A stretch of DNA of 64,000 bases, taken from contig NZ_CP028561.1 in assembly GCF_002165255.2 (NCBI RefSeq), positions 1,798,001 to 1,862,000 of the forward strand, given 5' to 3'. Origin of the DNA: Acinetobacter sp. WCHA45. Lineage in GTDB: Bacteria > Pseudomonadota > Gammaproteobacteria > Pseudomonadales > Moraxellaceae. Below the pieces are notes generated by a model. That model did no database searches and had not been told where the DNA came from. It saw only the letters and a program-made list of their open reading frames with translations. Of the stretch, positions 19,593 through 27,750 are shown piece after piece. The translations under genes were made by a program, and so were the position numbers. Positions within the stretch are counted from its first letter, which is position 1. Each line of letters opens with the position of its first letter.

Positions 19593-20345
19593 TTAGAACT
19601 TAAAGCTCACACCCACTTTAGCCACTGGCAACCATTCATAGCGACTCTTATTCGCAATTTTGTCTTGCTCATCAGCAACTGCCTGATTAATCGGCTTAGC
19701 TCCGTTAACACCTTTTAAGTTGTAATCATCAAGTTTTACGTCAGGGTTACCTGTGTAGTAAGCACCAACTTCACCAAACAAACCAATATTTTTATACACT
19801 GGTGCATTCAAACCTAAACCGACATAAGGCGCGATGTTATTTTTATATGACATTTTGCCACGTACACCACCCTCTTGCCCAGGATTAACAACTTCATAAT
19901 CATTGTTGTCAATTGTTAAAGTACGACCTGCTGATGTACGTTTCTGAAGATCATAATCATTATCAAGATACCCAACACCTGCTGCTACATAAAGCGAACG
20001 AGCGAACGCATTTTGACTCGCACCCCATGGATAAAGTTCAGCATTTAAATATGTGTTGTTATTCTCCATATCAAGATCATATTTGGTGCCATCAATTTTG
20101 ACATCATCAGACCATGAAATATCGCCACCATTGTAACCAAGGCTTAAACCTACATATGGATTAACACGATAAGAAATTGCACCACCATAACCTGTAGTAC
20201 CCACTTCAGCACGAACTGAAACTGGATCTAAGTATGAAGGAAACGTAGAACCTGATTCCTTCACAACTTGTTCATCTGCTGCTAAAGCAGAACCTGCAAT
20301 CGCTGTTAATGCACCTGCAGCTAAAATAACGCGCAAAGCTTTCAT
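19593..20345 (-). CDS. carO: Outer-membrane porin CarO
   Basis: A 250-residue outer-membrane beta-barrel with a signal peptide cleaved near AIAGSALA at about residue 22. Segments such as RAEVGTTGYGGA, LGYNGGDISWSDDV, GTKYDLDM, GQEGGVRGKMSYKN and GEVGAYYTGNP match CarO as I recall it from Acinetobacter. CarO is described as an ornithine/basic amino acid channel whose loss is linked to reduced carbapenem susceptibility. The C terminus ends in Phe (KVGVSFKF), as expected for BAM-dependent insertion. GAGGAG precedes the ATG. The gene looks intact. It is divergent from dapD. Confidence 0.87.
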   Translation of the reverse strand: MKALRVILAAGALTAIAGSALAADEQVVKESGSTFPSYLDPVSVRAEVGTTGYGGAISYRVNPYVGLSLGYNGGDISWSDDVKIDGTKYDLDMENNNTYLNAELYPWGASQNAFARSLYVAAGVGYLDNDYDLQKRTSAGRTLTIDNNDYEVVNPGQEGGVRGKMSYKNNIAPYVGLGLNAPVYKNIGLFGEVGAYYTGNPDVKLDDYNLKGVNGAKPINQAVADEQDKIANKSRYEWLPVAKVGVSFKF

Positions 20346-20637
20346 TGAAGTCTCCTCAAAAAATACTTTTATCTAAGGTATAGTTGTTACTGTAGTAAAA
20401 TCTTAAAAGAATGATTGATATCTTTTTATACAGAAACTGATTACTTTCTGTTATTTTTTGATACAAATTAAGGATAATTGTATATTTCAAAATAATGGAT
20501 AAAAAACAATTAAATCCGAATTTATTACAATTTTATTGCTTAATTTTAAAACACTTTATTGTAACGACTTTTTTCAAAGATTCTTGGTTCAATTTAGTGT
20601 AAAATCTCGGAAATTTATTTTTGGAAGAATGAAGATC

Positions 20638-21459
20638 ATGTCTCAGCTTTCTACAATCATTGAACAAGCCTTTGAAGACCGTGCAAACTACAGTGCAGCA
20701 GATTGCCCTACTGAAATTCGTCAAGCTGTTGAAGAGACGCTAACAGGTTTAGACAATGGTACACTTCGTGTCGCTGAAAAAATCGATGGTGAGTGGGTTG
20801 TTCATCAATGGCTAAAAAAAGCTGTTTTACTTTCATTCAAACTGAATGACAACCAGCCAATCGAAGCATGTGATCTACAGTTTTATGACAAGGTTGCAAC
20901 AAAATATTCAGGTTGGACTGAAGAACAATTTAAAGCTGCTGGTGTCCGTGTTGTACCACCTGCTGTTGCTCGTCGTGGTAGCTTCCAAGCGAAAAATGTC
21001 GTATTGATGCCATCGTATGTCAACATCGGTGCATATGTTGATGAAGGCACTATGGTTGATACTTGGGCAACTGTTGGTTCATGTGCTCAAATCGGTAAAA
21101 ACGTTCATTTATCTGGTGGTGTTGGTATCGGTGGTGTACTCGAACCATTACAAGCAAATCCAACGATTATTGAAGACAACTGCTTCATCGGTGCTCGTTC
21201 AGAAATCGTTGAAGGTGTGATTGTTGAAGAAGGTTCAGTGATTTCAATGGGCGTATTCATTGGTCAATCAACTAAAATCTTTGATCGTGAAACAGGTGAG
21301 ATTCACTATGGTCGCGTACCAGCAGGTTCAGTTGTTGTTGCAGGCAGCCTTCCATCGAAATGTGGTACTTACAGCCTTTATGCTGCAATTATTGTGAAAA
21401 AAGTAGATGCGAAAACACGTGCAAAAACTAGCTTGAACGATTTATTACGTGCAGACTAA
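20638..21459 (+). CDS. dapD: Tetrahydrodipicolinate N-succinyltransferase
   Basis: DapD transfers succinate from succinyl-CoA to tetrahydrodipicolinate in the lysine and diaminopimelate pathway. The protein has 273 residues from the ATG at 20638, the family length. The left-handed beta-helix is visible as hexapeptide-type repeats around [40 protein letters not shown] and [11 protein letters not shown]. The N-terminal helical part begins [15 protein letters not shown] second ATG nine bases earlier is in frame. Confidence 0.97.
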   Translation: MSQLSTIIEQAFEDRANYSAADCPTEIRQAVEETLTGLDNGTLRVAEKIDGEWVVHQWLKKAVLLSFKLNDNQPIEACDLQFYDKVATKYSGWTEEQFKAAGVRVVPPAVARRGSFQAKNVVLMPSYVNIGAYVDEGTMVDTWATVGSCAQIGKNVHLSGGVGIGGVLEPLQANPTIIEDNCFIGARSEIVEGVIVEEGSVISMGVFIGQSTKIFDRETGEIHYGRVPAGSVVVAGSLPSKCGTYSLYAAIIVKKVDAKTRAKTSLNDLLRAD

Positions 21460-21493
21460 TTTATAACGTTTCTCGGAGTTTCATCGCTCCTCG

Positions 21494-21532
21494 TCTCTAC
21501 GATCAGCTATGGTCGTAGAGATTTTGTTTTTT
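21494..21532 (+). terminator. Rho-independent terminator after dapD
   Basis: A 9-bp perfect stem (arms 21494-21502 and 21513-21521) with a 10-base loop is followed by a run of Ts with one G. It lies 35 bases after the dapD stop codon. Confidence 0.83.
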
Positions 21533-21575
21533 ATGTACTTGCTGCTTATGTAGCAACTGTTTGTGGTAACTATTT

Positions 21576-22286
21576 ATGGCTTCCTTACGTTCTTCTGCAA
21601 TTCCTGTATCTGATCCTGCGGCTGGTTTACGTATTACCGAGATCTTCTATTCTTTGCAAGGCGAAGCGAATACGTTTGGTTTACCGACTGTTTTTATTCG
21701 TTTAACGGGTTGTCCTTTACGTTGTAGTTATTGTGATACGACTTATTCATTTGAAGGTGGTGAACGTTTATCCCTTGAACAGATTATCGAAACAGCAAGC
21801 CAACATAAAACACCTTATATCTGTGTGACAGGTGGCGAACCGCTTGCACAACCAAACTGTTTGATTTTATTACAACGTCTTTGTGATCTTGGATTTGAGG
21901 TTTCACTTGAAACCAGCGGTGCTTTAGATGTATCGAAAGTTGACCCTCGTGTTTCCAAAGTGTTGGATTTAAAAACACCAACGTCAAAAGAAGAGCATCG
22001 TAATCTATATAGTAATCTTGACCATCTCACCCCACATGACCAGATTAAATTTGTGATTTGTAATCGTGCTGACTATGAGTGGTCAAAACAGCAACTTGAA
22101 CAATTTCAGTTGCAAGATAAAGTAAGTACAGTATGGTTTTCACCAGCCTTTGCTATCGAAAAAGGAGCTGTCGGATTGCCCGCCTTGGCGCGTGACTTAG
22201 CTCAATGGATTTTAGATGACCATCTCCCTGTTCGCTTCCAATTACAGTTACATAAGCTGTTATGGAATGATGAATCTGGTCGTTAA
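21576..22286 (+). CDS. queE: 7-carboxy-7-deazaguanine synthase
   Basis: QueE is a radical SAM enzyme that contracts 6-carboxytetrahydropterin to 7-carboxy-7-deazaguanine on the way to queuosine. The iron-sulfur motif CPLRCSYC (CX3CX2C) is clear, preceded by EIFYSLQGEA and followed by VTGGEPLAQPN, typical of QueE. It has 236 residues. queC, the next enzyme of the pathway, starts 65 bases downstream on the same strand. Confidence 0.95.
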   Translation: MASLRSSAIPVSDPAAGLRITEIFYSLQGEANTFGLPTVFIRLTGCPLRCSYCDTTYSFEGGERLSLEQIIETASQHKTPYICVTGGEPLAQPNCLILLQRLCDLGFEVSLETSGALDVSKVDPRVSKVLDLKTPTSKEEHRNLYSNLDHLTPHDQIKFVICNRADYEWSKQQLEQFQLQDKVSTVWFSPAFAIEKGAVGLPALARDLAQWILDDHLPVRFQLQLHKLLWNDESGR

Positions 22287-22351
22287 AATACTCAACATAT
22301 CCGTTCTGCAAAATAGATCGGCTTTTATCAAATTTATTTTTAGGTTGAATC

Positions 22352-23032
22352 ATGGAAAATAATATGCGTTCTCGTGCCATCGTATTATTGTCTGGTGGCT
22401 TAGACTCAACAACGTGTCTTGCTTGGGCACAAGCAAATTATGATTGTATTGCATTAAGCTTTATGTATGGTCAACGCTCAACCACCGAACTTGATGCAGC
22501 CAAAGCACTCGCACAACGTGCAGGTGTAGAACATCGTGTGATTAATATTGATTTAGGCAATTTAGGCGGCTCTGCGCTTACAGATCATAACATTGATGTA
22601 CCTGAACAATTACAAGAAGGGATTCCTGTAACTTATGTTCCAGCGCGTAACACCATTTTCCTTTCATATGCCCTTGCAGCAGCAGAAGTTTTTGACGCTC
22701 ACGCCATTGTGATTGGTGTCAATGCTGTTGATTATTCAGGATATCCTGACTGTCGTCCTGAATTTATTGACGCTTTTGCCAATCTTGCGCGTTTGGCAAC
22801 AAAGGCAGGCGTGGAAGGAAAACCCCTTAAAATTGAAACACCTTTGTTACATTTATCCAAAGCGAATATTATACGCTTAGGTATCGAACATGGCGTAGAC
22901 TATAGCCAAACAGTATCCTGCTATCAGGCAGATGCTCAAGGACGTGCGTGTGGCAAATGCGACAGTTGCCGTTTACGCCAACAAGGTTTTATCGAAGCAG
23001 GTATTGCGGACCCTACACGCTATACCCAATAG
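22352..23032 (+). CDS. queC: 7-cyano-7-deazaguanine synthase
   Basis: QueC converts 7-carboxy-7-deazaguanine to preQ0 using ATP and ammonia. The PP-loop LSGGLDSTT is near the N terminus, [13 protein letters not shown] follows, and a C-terminal zinc site is formed by Cys residues in SCYQA and [12 protein letters not shown]. The 226-residue length is normal. The ATG at 22352 has AGG seven bases upstream; an ATG four codons later is also possible. It lies directly after queE. Confidence 0.96.
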   Translation: MENNMRSRAIVLLSGGLDSTTCLAWAQANYDCIALSFMYGQRSTTELDAAKALAQRAGVEHRVINIDLGNLGGSALTDHNIDVPEQLQEGIPVTYVPARNTIFLSYALAAAEVFDAHAIVIGVNAVDYSGYPDCRPEFIDAFANLARLATKAGVEGKPLKIETPLLHLSKANIIRLGIEHGVDYSQTVSCYQADAQGRACGKCDSCRLRQQGFIEAGIADPTRYTQ

Positions 23033-23062
23033 ATGATTTAGGGCAATCATTAGGTACAATAT

Positions 23063-23479
23063 ATGAAGTTTTTAAAATCAAATCTTATTCTTTCTACAAT
23101 GATGTCAGCGACTGCTTTATTTGCAATGGCAACTCACGCAGCTGATAATCCATTACAAGCAGCATATAAAACTACCAATGTAAAATCTGCATTGATTAAC
23201 GTCTGTAAGGAACAAACCACTAAAGGTGGCAAGTTATCAGCTGCGGAAGTGAGTAAATTTTGTGGTTGCCAAATTGATGCTCAAGGCAAAGTAACTGAAG
23301 CTCAAAAATGGGAAATTCAAAGCGCAATCAATGCCAAGAAAAGCCCAAGTTCTTTAGCATTTGTACAGCAACAAAATAAAGAATTACAAGCTTGCTTAGG
23401 TGCCCCTTTGGTATCTAAGTTAGAAAAATTAACTGAAGAAGCAATGAAAGCTGCTCAGCAACAAGCTCCTAAAAAGTAA
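23063..23479 (+). CDS. Exported Cys-containing protein of unknown function
   Basis: A 138-residue protein with a clear signal peptide (SNLILSTMMSATALFAMATHA) ending near residue 26. The mature part is helical and contains four Cys: VCKEQ, KFCGCQ and ACLGAP, which could form disulfides in the periplasm. The C terminus is Lys/Gln/Ala rich. I do not recognise a named family. It follows queC by 30 bases and is closed by its own terminator. Confidence 0.78.
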   Translation: MKFLKSNLILSTMMSATALFAMATHAADNPLQAAYKTTNVKSALINVCKEQTTKGGKLSAAEVSKFCGCQIDAQGKVTEAQKWEIQSAINAKKSPSSLAFVQQQNKELQACLGAPLVSKLEKLTEEAMKAAQQQAPKK

Positions 23480-23497
23480 GCTTGTATTGTTCAGATT

Positions 23498-23525
23498 AAA
23501 GCCTGCATTTATGCAGGCTTTTTTG
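23498..23525 (+). terminator. Rho-independent terminator
   Basis: A stem of at least 10 bp (arms 23498-23507 and 23512-23521) is followed by a T run to 23524. It lies about 20 bases after the stop codon of the exported Cys protein. Confidence 0.88.
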
Positions 23526-23527
23526 TA

Positions 23528-23545
23528 GGCTCTGTTAAACTTTCC
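23528..23545 (+). repeat. Left imperfect inverted repeat flanking the peroxiredoxin locus
   Basis: The 18 bases GGCTCTGTTAAACTTTCC match the reverse complement of 24300-24317 at 13 of 18 positions. The beginning GGCTCTGTT resembles terminal repeats of some insertion sequences. It lies immediately after a transcription terminator and marks the point where the gene remnant begins. Confidence 0.35.
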
Positions 23546-23686
23546 TTTATGTTGAAGAGGATGGAAAATTCCATACCATTGTGATTGAGAGGACAAGGTT
23601 TTAACAAAGCAATTCCTATACGTCACGGTGAAATTGTTTATCATGAAGAATATGCTTTTTTACCACTTGAACTAGATCACGCTTAG
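23542..23686 (+). pseudogene. Truncated, frameshifted gene remnant
   Basis: Two adjacent frames read like one protein C terminus. From 23542 the frame gives FLYVEEDGKFHTIVIE. Removing a single base near 23590 lets the reading continue as GQGFNKAIPIRHG, then EIVYHEEYAFLPLELDHA, to a TAG at 23684-23686. The upstream frame is closed by TAA at 23536-23538, just within the flanking repeat. This looks like the 3' end of a gene that lost its 5' part and gained a one-base insertion. I do not recognise the protein. The remnant ends 19 bases before the peroxiredoxin ATG, so the two may once have been an operon. Confidence 0.4.
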
Positions 23687-23705
23687 CTTTATAGAAGGAA
23701 TAAAA

Positions 23706-24218
23706 ATGTCTGAGAATATTGAATTACCGAATCATACTTTTTCAACTACACAAGGTGAAGTCAATCTTGCTGAGTTAGGCAGCGAATGGCTTGTCATTTA
23801 TTTCTACCCCAAAGATTCAACCCCAGGTTGTACGACTCAAGCTATTGGATTTTCGTGTTTAAAAGATCAATTTGAAGGATTAAATTGTCAAATTTTTGGA
23901 GTCTCTAGAGATTCTGTTAAAGCACATCAAAATTTCACGGAAAAACAAGCGCTCACAATTGATTTAATTAGTGATAAAGAAGAAGTGTTATGCAAACATT
24001 TTGATGTCATCAAAGAAAAAAATATGTATGGCAAACAAGTCATGGGCATTGAGCGTTCAACTTTTATTTTTCACAACAAACAGTTAGTGAAAAGCTATCG
24101 CAAAGTTAAAGCTGCTGGTCATGCTGAACAAGTATTGGAAGATCTAAAAGCATTGCAAGGCACTTCATTACGCATGAGGAGCATCGCTCCGCAAGATTCT
24201 AACTTTGACCAGTGTTGA
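23706..24218 (+). CDS. BCP-type peroxiredoxin
   Basis: A thiol peroxidase of the AhpC/TSA superfamily. The peroxidatic Cys is in the motif DSTPGCTTQ. In E. coli BCP the resolving Cys lies five residues later; here that place is Ile (QAIGF) and another Cys occurs nine residues after the first (GFSCLKD). The rest (YPKDSTPG, GVSRDSVKAHQNF, GIERSTFIF) is typical. The protein has 170 residues, and its last 19 or so (after EDLKALQ) look unrelated to the family, so the end may have been replaced by foreign DNA. AAGGA precedes the ATG. Confidence 0.87.
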   Translation: MSENIELPNHTFSTTQGEVNLAELGSEWLVIYFYPKDSTPGCTTQAIGFSCLKDQFEGLNCQIFGVSRDSVKAHQNFTEKQALTIDLISDKEEVLCKHFDVIKEKNMYGKQVMGIERSTFIFHNKQLVKSYRKVKAAGHAEQVLEDLKALQGTSLRMRSIAPQDSNFDQC

Positions 24219-24239
24219 TCATTCAGCATTGTACGAGGC

Positions 24240-24296
24240 ATAGCGAGTAGTGAATTTGGTTTGACGATTAAATTTTACTTACTCGCTATTTTTTAT
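24240..24296 (+). terminator. Hairpin with T-run after the peroxiredoxin gene
   Basis: Arms 24240-24249 and 24280-24289 form a 10-bp perfect stem around a 30-base loop, followed by a T-rich run. It may be a terminator for the peroxiredoxin gene or part of an old mobile-element end; the large loop makes it a weak case. Confidence 0.45.
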
Positions 24297-24299
24297 ACA

Positions 24300-24317
24300 G
24301 CAAATCTCAACAGACCC
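24300..24317 (-). repeat. Right imperfect inverted repeat flanking the peroxiredoxin locus
   Basis: Read on the minus strand this is GGGTCTGTTGAGATTTGC, partly matching the repeat at 23528-23545 (13 of 18). It directly touches the 7-bp target duplication of the IS982-family element. Confidence 0.35.
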
Positions 24318-24324
24318 TAGTTTA
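24318..24324. repeat. Left copy of IS target duplication (TAGTTTA)
   Basis: TAGTTTA directly precedes the left end of the insertion sequence and recurs directly after its right end at 25326-25332. Confidence 0.85.
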
Positions 24325-25325
24325 ACGTGAATACGGTTTAAGTAAATTTTAATTCAATCGGTTTTAAAATCTGCTGAATCCCAGACTTATATCCATTTAC
24401 AAGCACCAAAGCATATAATGTTAAAGCAGCAAATATTGTGGTCAGTAGCCCTATTTTTGATCTGTGGCGAGTATGTTCAAGATCAAATTGGCTTTTCATC
24501 AGATGAAATGGAGCTTCAATAATTCCTCGTTTTCTTAATACTGCACTATCAAAAGCATCCAGGGATTGTGGTTTCATATTTCTTTTTACTCGTGTGATGA
24601 GTTGAACACCGACTTCCGCAAGACGAGATCTCCAATTCTTACCCACATAGCCACGATCACCAAACAATTTACCTGTGAGTTGTGAATGTTCAATTAGATC
24701 GGGCAATACTTTACGGTCATCTACATTACCCGTTGTAATACAATAAGAAATTAAGCGTCCGATATGATCACAAATCAAATGAATCTTAAAACCATAAAAC
24801 CAGTCGACTGAAGTTTTCCCCCGAGTTGCACTATCGGCAAATACACGATGTTGATAAATCCGTTTGTTGTGGCATACAGCAAGTTTAGTGGAATCCACAA
24901 AAGCAATCCCTGCTGATGAAACTTTTAAACTTTCAACAAGAGCAACGAAGTACATCACATATTTTGCTTTTAATTCAATAAATCGACTATAGCTCGGCCG
25001 GTTTAAAAAATAACCAGAAAGAAATGGTTTTGCCCAATAAAGATAAAAAGCCTTAAAGTTTCGGCTTCCTGTTAAATGAAACCATAGCAGCAATGTAATC
25101 ACTTCAGATGCACAAATTTGACTTTGACGCACACGTTTAAGCTTGCCACAAGTGAGCATGTATTGCTCAACCTGCTCTGAAATATCAGAGCAGAAATCAT
25201 CAATTAGGCAGAAAAGTGTTGTAAGCTGTGTGTCGATAGGCATTTTGAGATCATTGTTTTTTGTCGTGATTAAATTTTGACTTAAATGCCTATCCTTTTA
25301 CAACTTCCTTATCCCGAATTCACGT
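24325..25325 (-). mobile_element. Complete IS982-family insertion sequence, 1001 bp
   Basis: The ends are inverted repeats: the first 22 bases match the reverse complement of the last 22 at 17 positions, both beginning ACGTGAAT. The element is flanked by the 7-bp direct repeat TAGTTTA. It contains one intact transposase gene on the minus strand and nothing else. Size, ends and transposase fit the IS982 family. A preserved target duplication and intact gene suggest a fairly recent insertion. Confidence 0.92.
24338..25243 (-). CDS. IS982-family transposase
   Basis: A 301-residue DDE transposase. The likely catalytic residues are Asp in IAFVDSTKLAVC, Asp in KLFGDRGYVGKNW and Glu in KRGIIEAPFHLMKS. 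The order and spacing, and the final segment DLEHTRHRS, are typical of IS982 elements. The frame is intact from the ATG at 25243 to a stop close to the element's left end. It lies wholly within the 24325-25325 element. Confidence 0.93.
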   Translation of the reverse strand: MPIDTQLTTLFCLIDDFCSDISEQVEQYMLTCGKLKRVRQSQICASEVITLLLWFHLTGSRNFKAFYLYWAKPFLSGYFLNRPSYSRFIELKAKYVMYFVALVESLKVSSAGIAFVDSTKLAVCHNKRIYQHRVFADSATRGKTSVDWFYGFKIHLICDHIGRLISYCITTGNVDDRKVLPDLIEHSQLTGKLFGDRGYVGKNWRSRLAEVGVQLITRVKRNMKPQSLDAFDSAVLRKRGIIEAPFHLMKSQFDLEHTRHRSKIGLLTTIFAALTLYALVLVNGYKSGIQQILKPIELKFT

Positions 25326-25332
25326 TAGTTTA
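25326..25332. repeat. Right copy of IS target duplication (TAGTTTA)
   Basis: Second copy of TAGTTTA, directly after the right end of the IS982-family element. Confidence 0.85.
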
Positions 25333-25334
25333 TC

Positions 25335-25371
25335 CATCAAAAAAACACGAATCTTTCCATATTCGTGTTTT
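25335..25371 (-). terminator. Rho-independent terminator after nadM
   Basis: An 11-bp perfect stem (arms 25342-25352 and 25361-25371) with an 8-base loop. On the minus strand it is followed by several Ts. It lies 30 bases beyond the nadM stop, between nadM and the IS element, so the insertion did not damage nadM. Confidence 0.87.
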
Positions 25372-25401
25372 CATCGATTTTCTGCTTAAATAACTAAAAT
25401 C

Positions 25402-25977
25402 TTAAAAACATTCATCCAAATTACTTTTATCACCCGCAAGATATTTATGCTGCAATTCCACATAGACTTTTGTATTTTTAAATTCAGTCAAAAATTCAAT
25501 CGTGCCTTTAGGGAAAAATTCAGTTTGAATCTCTCCCCGATAATAGGCTTCTCGCATAGGCGTGGCTGAAATAGAATCTTTTAAACTATCCAACTCAACC
25601 ATCTGCCATTCTGGAAATAAAGCTAAATAATACGAAGATTCATCTTTGAAGTGACCAATCAAACCTACTTTTGCATTTGGCTGAACCACTTGATTGACCA
25701 ATGTTTTGACTTGTTTGACCCATTTTTCATCGTTATACACATCAACCACATGCACGAAATGAATCCGTTTCTGCTCATCTTCTGAAAAATTAGACAGAAT
25801 CATTTGCTCACGTTCATGGGCTAAAAATGGGTTTTTGATATTCCGTTCTGATTGCGCTGAACCCAATGCCAAGATCACGTTCTGACTTTGTTGTAATGCA
25901 ATTTCAATAGTTTGTAGATGCGCTAAATGAAAAGGCTGAAAGCGTCCAATAAAAACAAGATAGTCAAATGTGTACAT
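25402..25977 (-). CDS. nadM: Nicotinamide-nucleotide adenylyltransferase (NadM type)
   Basis: NadM makes NAD from NMN and ATP. The N-terminal nucleotidyltransferase motif GRFQPFHLAH is at residues 11-20 and the C-terminal motif ISATPMREAYY carries the conserved ISxTxxR type sequence. From the ATG at 25977 the protein has 191 residues and starts YTFDYLVFIGRF; a longer in-frame start would add 28 residues unlike the family. No Nudix domain is attached. With nadB elsewhere in the window, both early de novo and NMN-dependent steps are represented. Confidence 0.88.
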   Translation of the reverse strand: MYTFDYLVFIGRFQPFHLAHLQTIEIALQQSQNVILALGSAQSERNIKNPFLAHEREQMILSNFSEDEQKRIHFVHVVDVYNDEKWVKQVKTLVNQVVQPNAKVGLIGHFKDESSYYLALFPEWQMVELDSLKDSISATPMREAYYRGEIQTEFFPKGTIEFLTEFKNTKVYVELQHKYLAGDKSNLDECF

Positions 25978-26086
25978 AGGCGTAATTTCACTTTTTGTGA
26001 ACTCATCAGTTGCACTATGTAACGCAAATATGCGACATAATGAGAGCACTTTAAAAATCAATCTGGATTAAAGCAAGGATAGTACG

Positions 26087-26887
26087 ATGACACTTAGCTG
26101 TATTCAACAACCTCATCAACATTTGCAAGCAAATTTAGAAGATGGCGTACTCACCTTAGCCATTAACCGTTCAGAAGCCAAAAATGCACTTTACGGTGAA
26201 CTTTATCTTTGGATTGCAAAAGCATTAGATGAAGCTGATACAAATAAAGATGTACGTGTTGTTATTTTCCGTGGTGCAGAACAAGATTTTACTGCGGGTA
26301 ATGATATGAAAGACTTCATGGGCTTTATGCAAAAGCCATATGAAGGCAAAGCGGGTGATCAACCTCCATTTGTATTATTAAAAGCTGCGGCTCGTTTTTC
26401 TAAGCCACTTATTATCGCAGTGAAAGGTGTTGCAATTGGTATTGGTGTAACGATCTTATTACATGCTGACATCGTATTTGCAGACAATACTGCCCTATTC
26501 CAAATTCCATTCGTAAGCCTAGGCCTTTCTCCTGAAGGTGCTGCGAGCCGTTTATTGGTCAAACAAGCAGGCTATCAGAAAGCGGCTGAATTATTATTCA
26601 CAGCGAAGAAATTTGATGCTGCAACAGCAGTAAAAGCAAATCTCGTGAATGATGTCGTTGAAGATGTGTATGCAACCACACAACAAACAGCTCAACATTT
26701 AGCAGCATTACCTTTAGCGTCTCTAAAACAAAGTAAAGCGCTAATGAAAAAAGACTTAGCTGAAATTATTGCTTGCGTCGATGAAGAAGCTGAAATCTTT
26801 ATGCAGCGTGTACGCTCACCTGAAATGATGGAAGCTGTACAAGCATTTATGCAAAAACGTAAGCCTGACTTCTCACAGTTCAATTAA
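26087..26887 (+). CDS. Enoyl-CoA hydratase/isomerase family protein
   Basis: A 266-residue crotonase-fold protein. The oxyanion-hole segments are FTAGNDMKDF and KGVAIGIGVTILLHAD; SLGLSPEGAASRLL carries a Glu at a position used by isomerases and hydratases. The family acts on acyl-CoA in fatty acid or aromatic acid breakdown, but the substrate cannot be read from sequence. The gene is divergent from nadM and has its own terminator, so no operon context helps. Confidence 0.9.
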   Translation: MTLSCIQQPHQHLQANLEDGVLTLAINRSEAKNALYGELYLWIAKALDEADTNKDVRVVIFRGAEQDFTAGNDMKDFMGFMQKPYEGKAGDQPPFVLLKAAARFSKPLIIAVKGVAIGIGVTILLHADIVFADNTALFQIPFVSLGLSPEGAASRLLVKQAGYQKAAELLFTAKKFDAATAVKANLVNDVVEDVYATTQQTAQHLAALPLASLKQSKALMKKDLAEIIACVDEEAEIFMQRVRSPEMMEAVQAFMQKRKPDFSQFN

Positions 26888-26908
26888 TACATTACACTGT
26901 TTTTATAT

Positions 26909-26940
26909 AAACCACTTAGTCAAGACTGGGTGGTTTTTTT
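26909..26940 (+). terminator. Rho-independent terminator after the enoyl-CoA hydratase gene
   Basis: Arms 26909-26921 and 26924-26936 can pair along 13 positions with two G-U pairs (the inner pairs open to give a usable loop). T residues run to 26940. Confidence 0.87.
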
Positions 26941-26988
26941 ATTTAACGTCCCAATATGAACAACAATCTTATAGGAACATTTATTCTT

Positions 26989-27750
26989 ATGTCTGAACAA
27001 AATCAAACCGACAAAAAACGTTACTACGAACCTGCCACTCAAGATATTGATGTTGCCAATTTCCGTAAAGTCATTGAAAGCCGTCGTTCAGTACGTAAGT
27101 TCACGGATAAACCGATTCCAAGTGAGATTTTAGATGAATGTTTAGATTTGGCACTGCTTGCACCCAACTCATCAAACTTACAGCCTTGGACATTCTATGT
27201 GGTGCAAAATCCAACCAAGAAAAAGCAACTGGTTAAAGCATGCTTAGGACAGCTTGCTGCTAAAACTGCATCAGAATTGATCGTATGCGTGGCGCGTACA
27301 GATCGTGTTGATGAAATGGCAAAACGAAATATTAGCGAATTTCCATTTCCTGAAGCCCCTGCAATGGTACAAAAATATTACCGTTTTATCCCCTACAACT
27401 ATAAAACAGGTTATTTCAATGCATTAGGTAACTTCAAAAAAGTTGCATTTAAAGTAGCCCGTACACTTGATAAACAACTTCCTGTGACTGCCTTTAACCC
27501 TGCCGATGCTAAATTATGGGCAACTAAAACCACTGCTTTAGCATGTGAAAATTTGGTATTGGCTTTACGTGCCTATGGTTTTGAAAGTTGTATGATGGAA
27601 GGCTTTGATGAGCCTTTAGTTCGTAAAATTTTAAAATTAAATGATCAACAGCATCCTGTCATGGTAATTGGGGCTGGTGAACGGGCTACAGATGGTGTGT
27701 TCTTCCCGCAATATCGTTTTGACCGTGATTTATTTATTCAAAAAGTATAA
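26989..27750 (+). CDS. Nitroreductase family protein
   Basis: A 253-residue FMN-dependent oxidoreductase. The motif ESRRSVRKFTDKPIP near residues 30-44 and LAPNSSNLQPWTFYVV are characteristic, and the C-terminal GAGERATDG is a typical FMN contact. Such enzymes reduce nitro groups or quinones with NAD(P)H. I choose the ATG at 26989; another in-frame ATG at 26956 would add 11 hydrophobic residues. Its stop codon abuts the stop of the convergent YqfO-like gene with no spacer. Confidence 0.9.
   Translation: MSEQNQTDKKRYYEPATQDIDVANFRKVIESRRSVRKFTDKPIPSEILDECLDLALLAPNSSNLQPWTFYVVQNPTKKKQLVKACLGQLAAKTASELIVCVARTDRVDEMAKRNISEFPFPEAPAMVQKYYRFIPYNYKTGYFNALGNFKKVAFKVARTLDKQLPVTAFNPADAKLWATKTTALACENLVLALRAYGFESCMMEGFDEPLVRKILKLNDQQHPVMVIGAGERATDGVFFPQYRFDRDLFIQKV

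Noticed and set aside
19500..19718. Plus-strand frame spanning the terminator after the CysB-type gene
   Set aside because: Crosses a strong bidirectional terminator and the 3' end of carO on the other strand.
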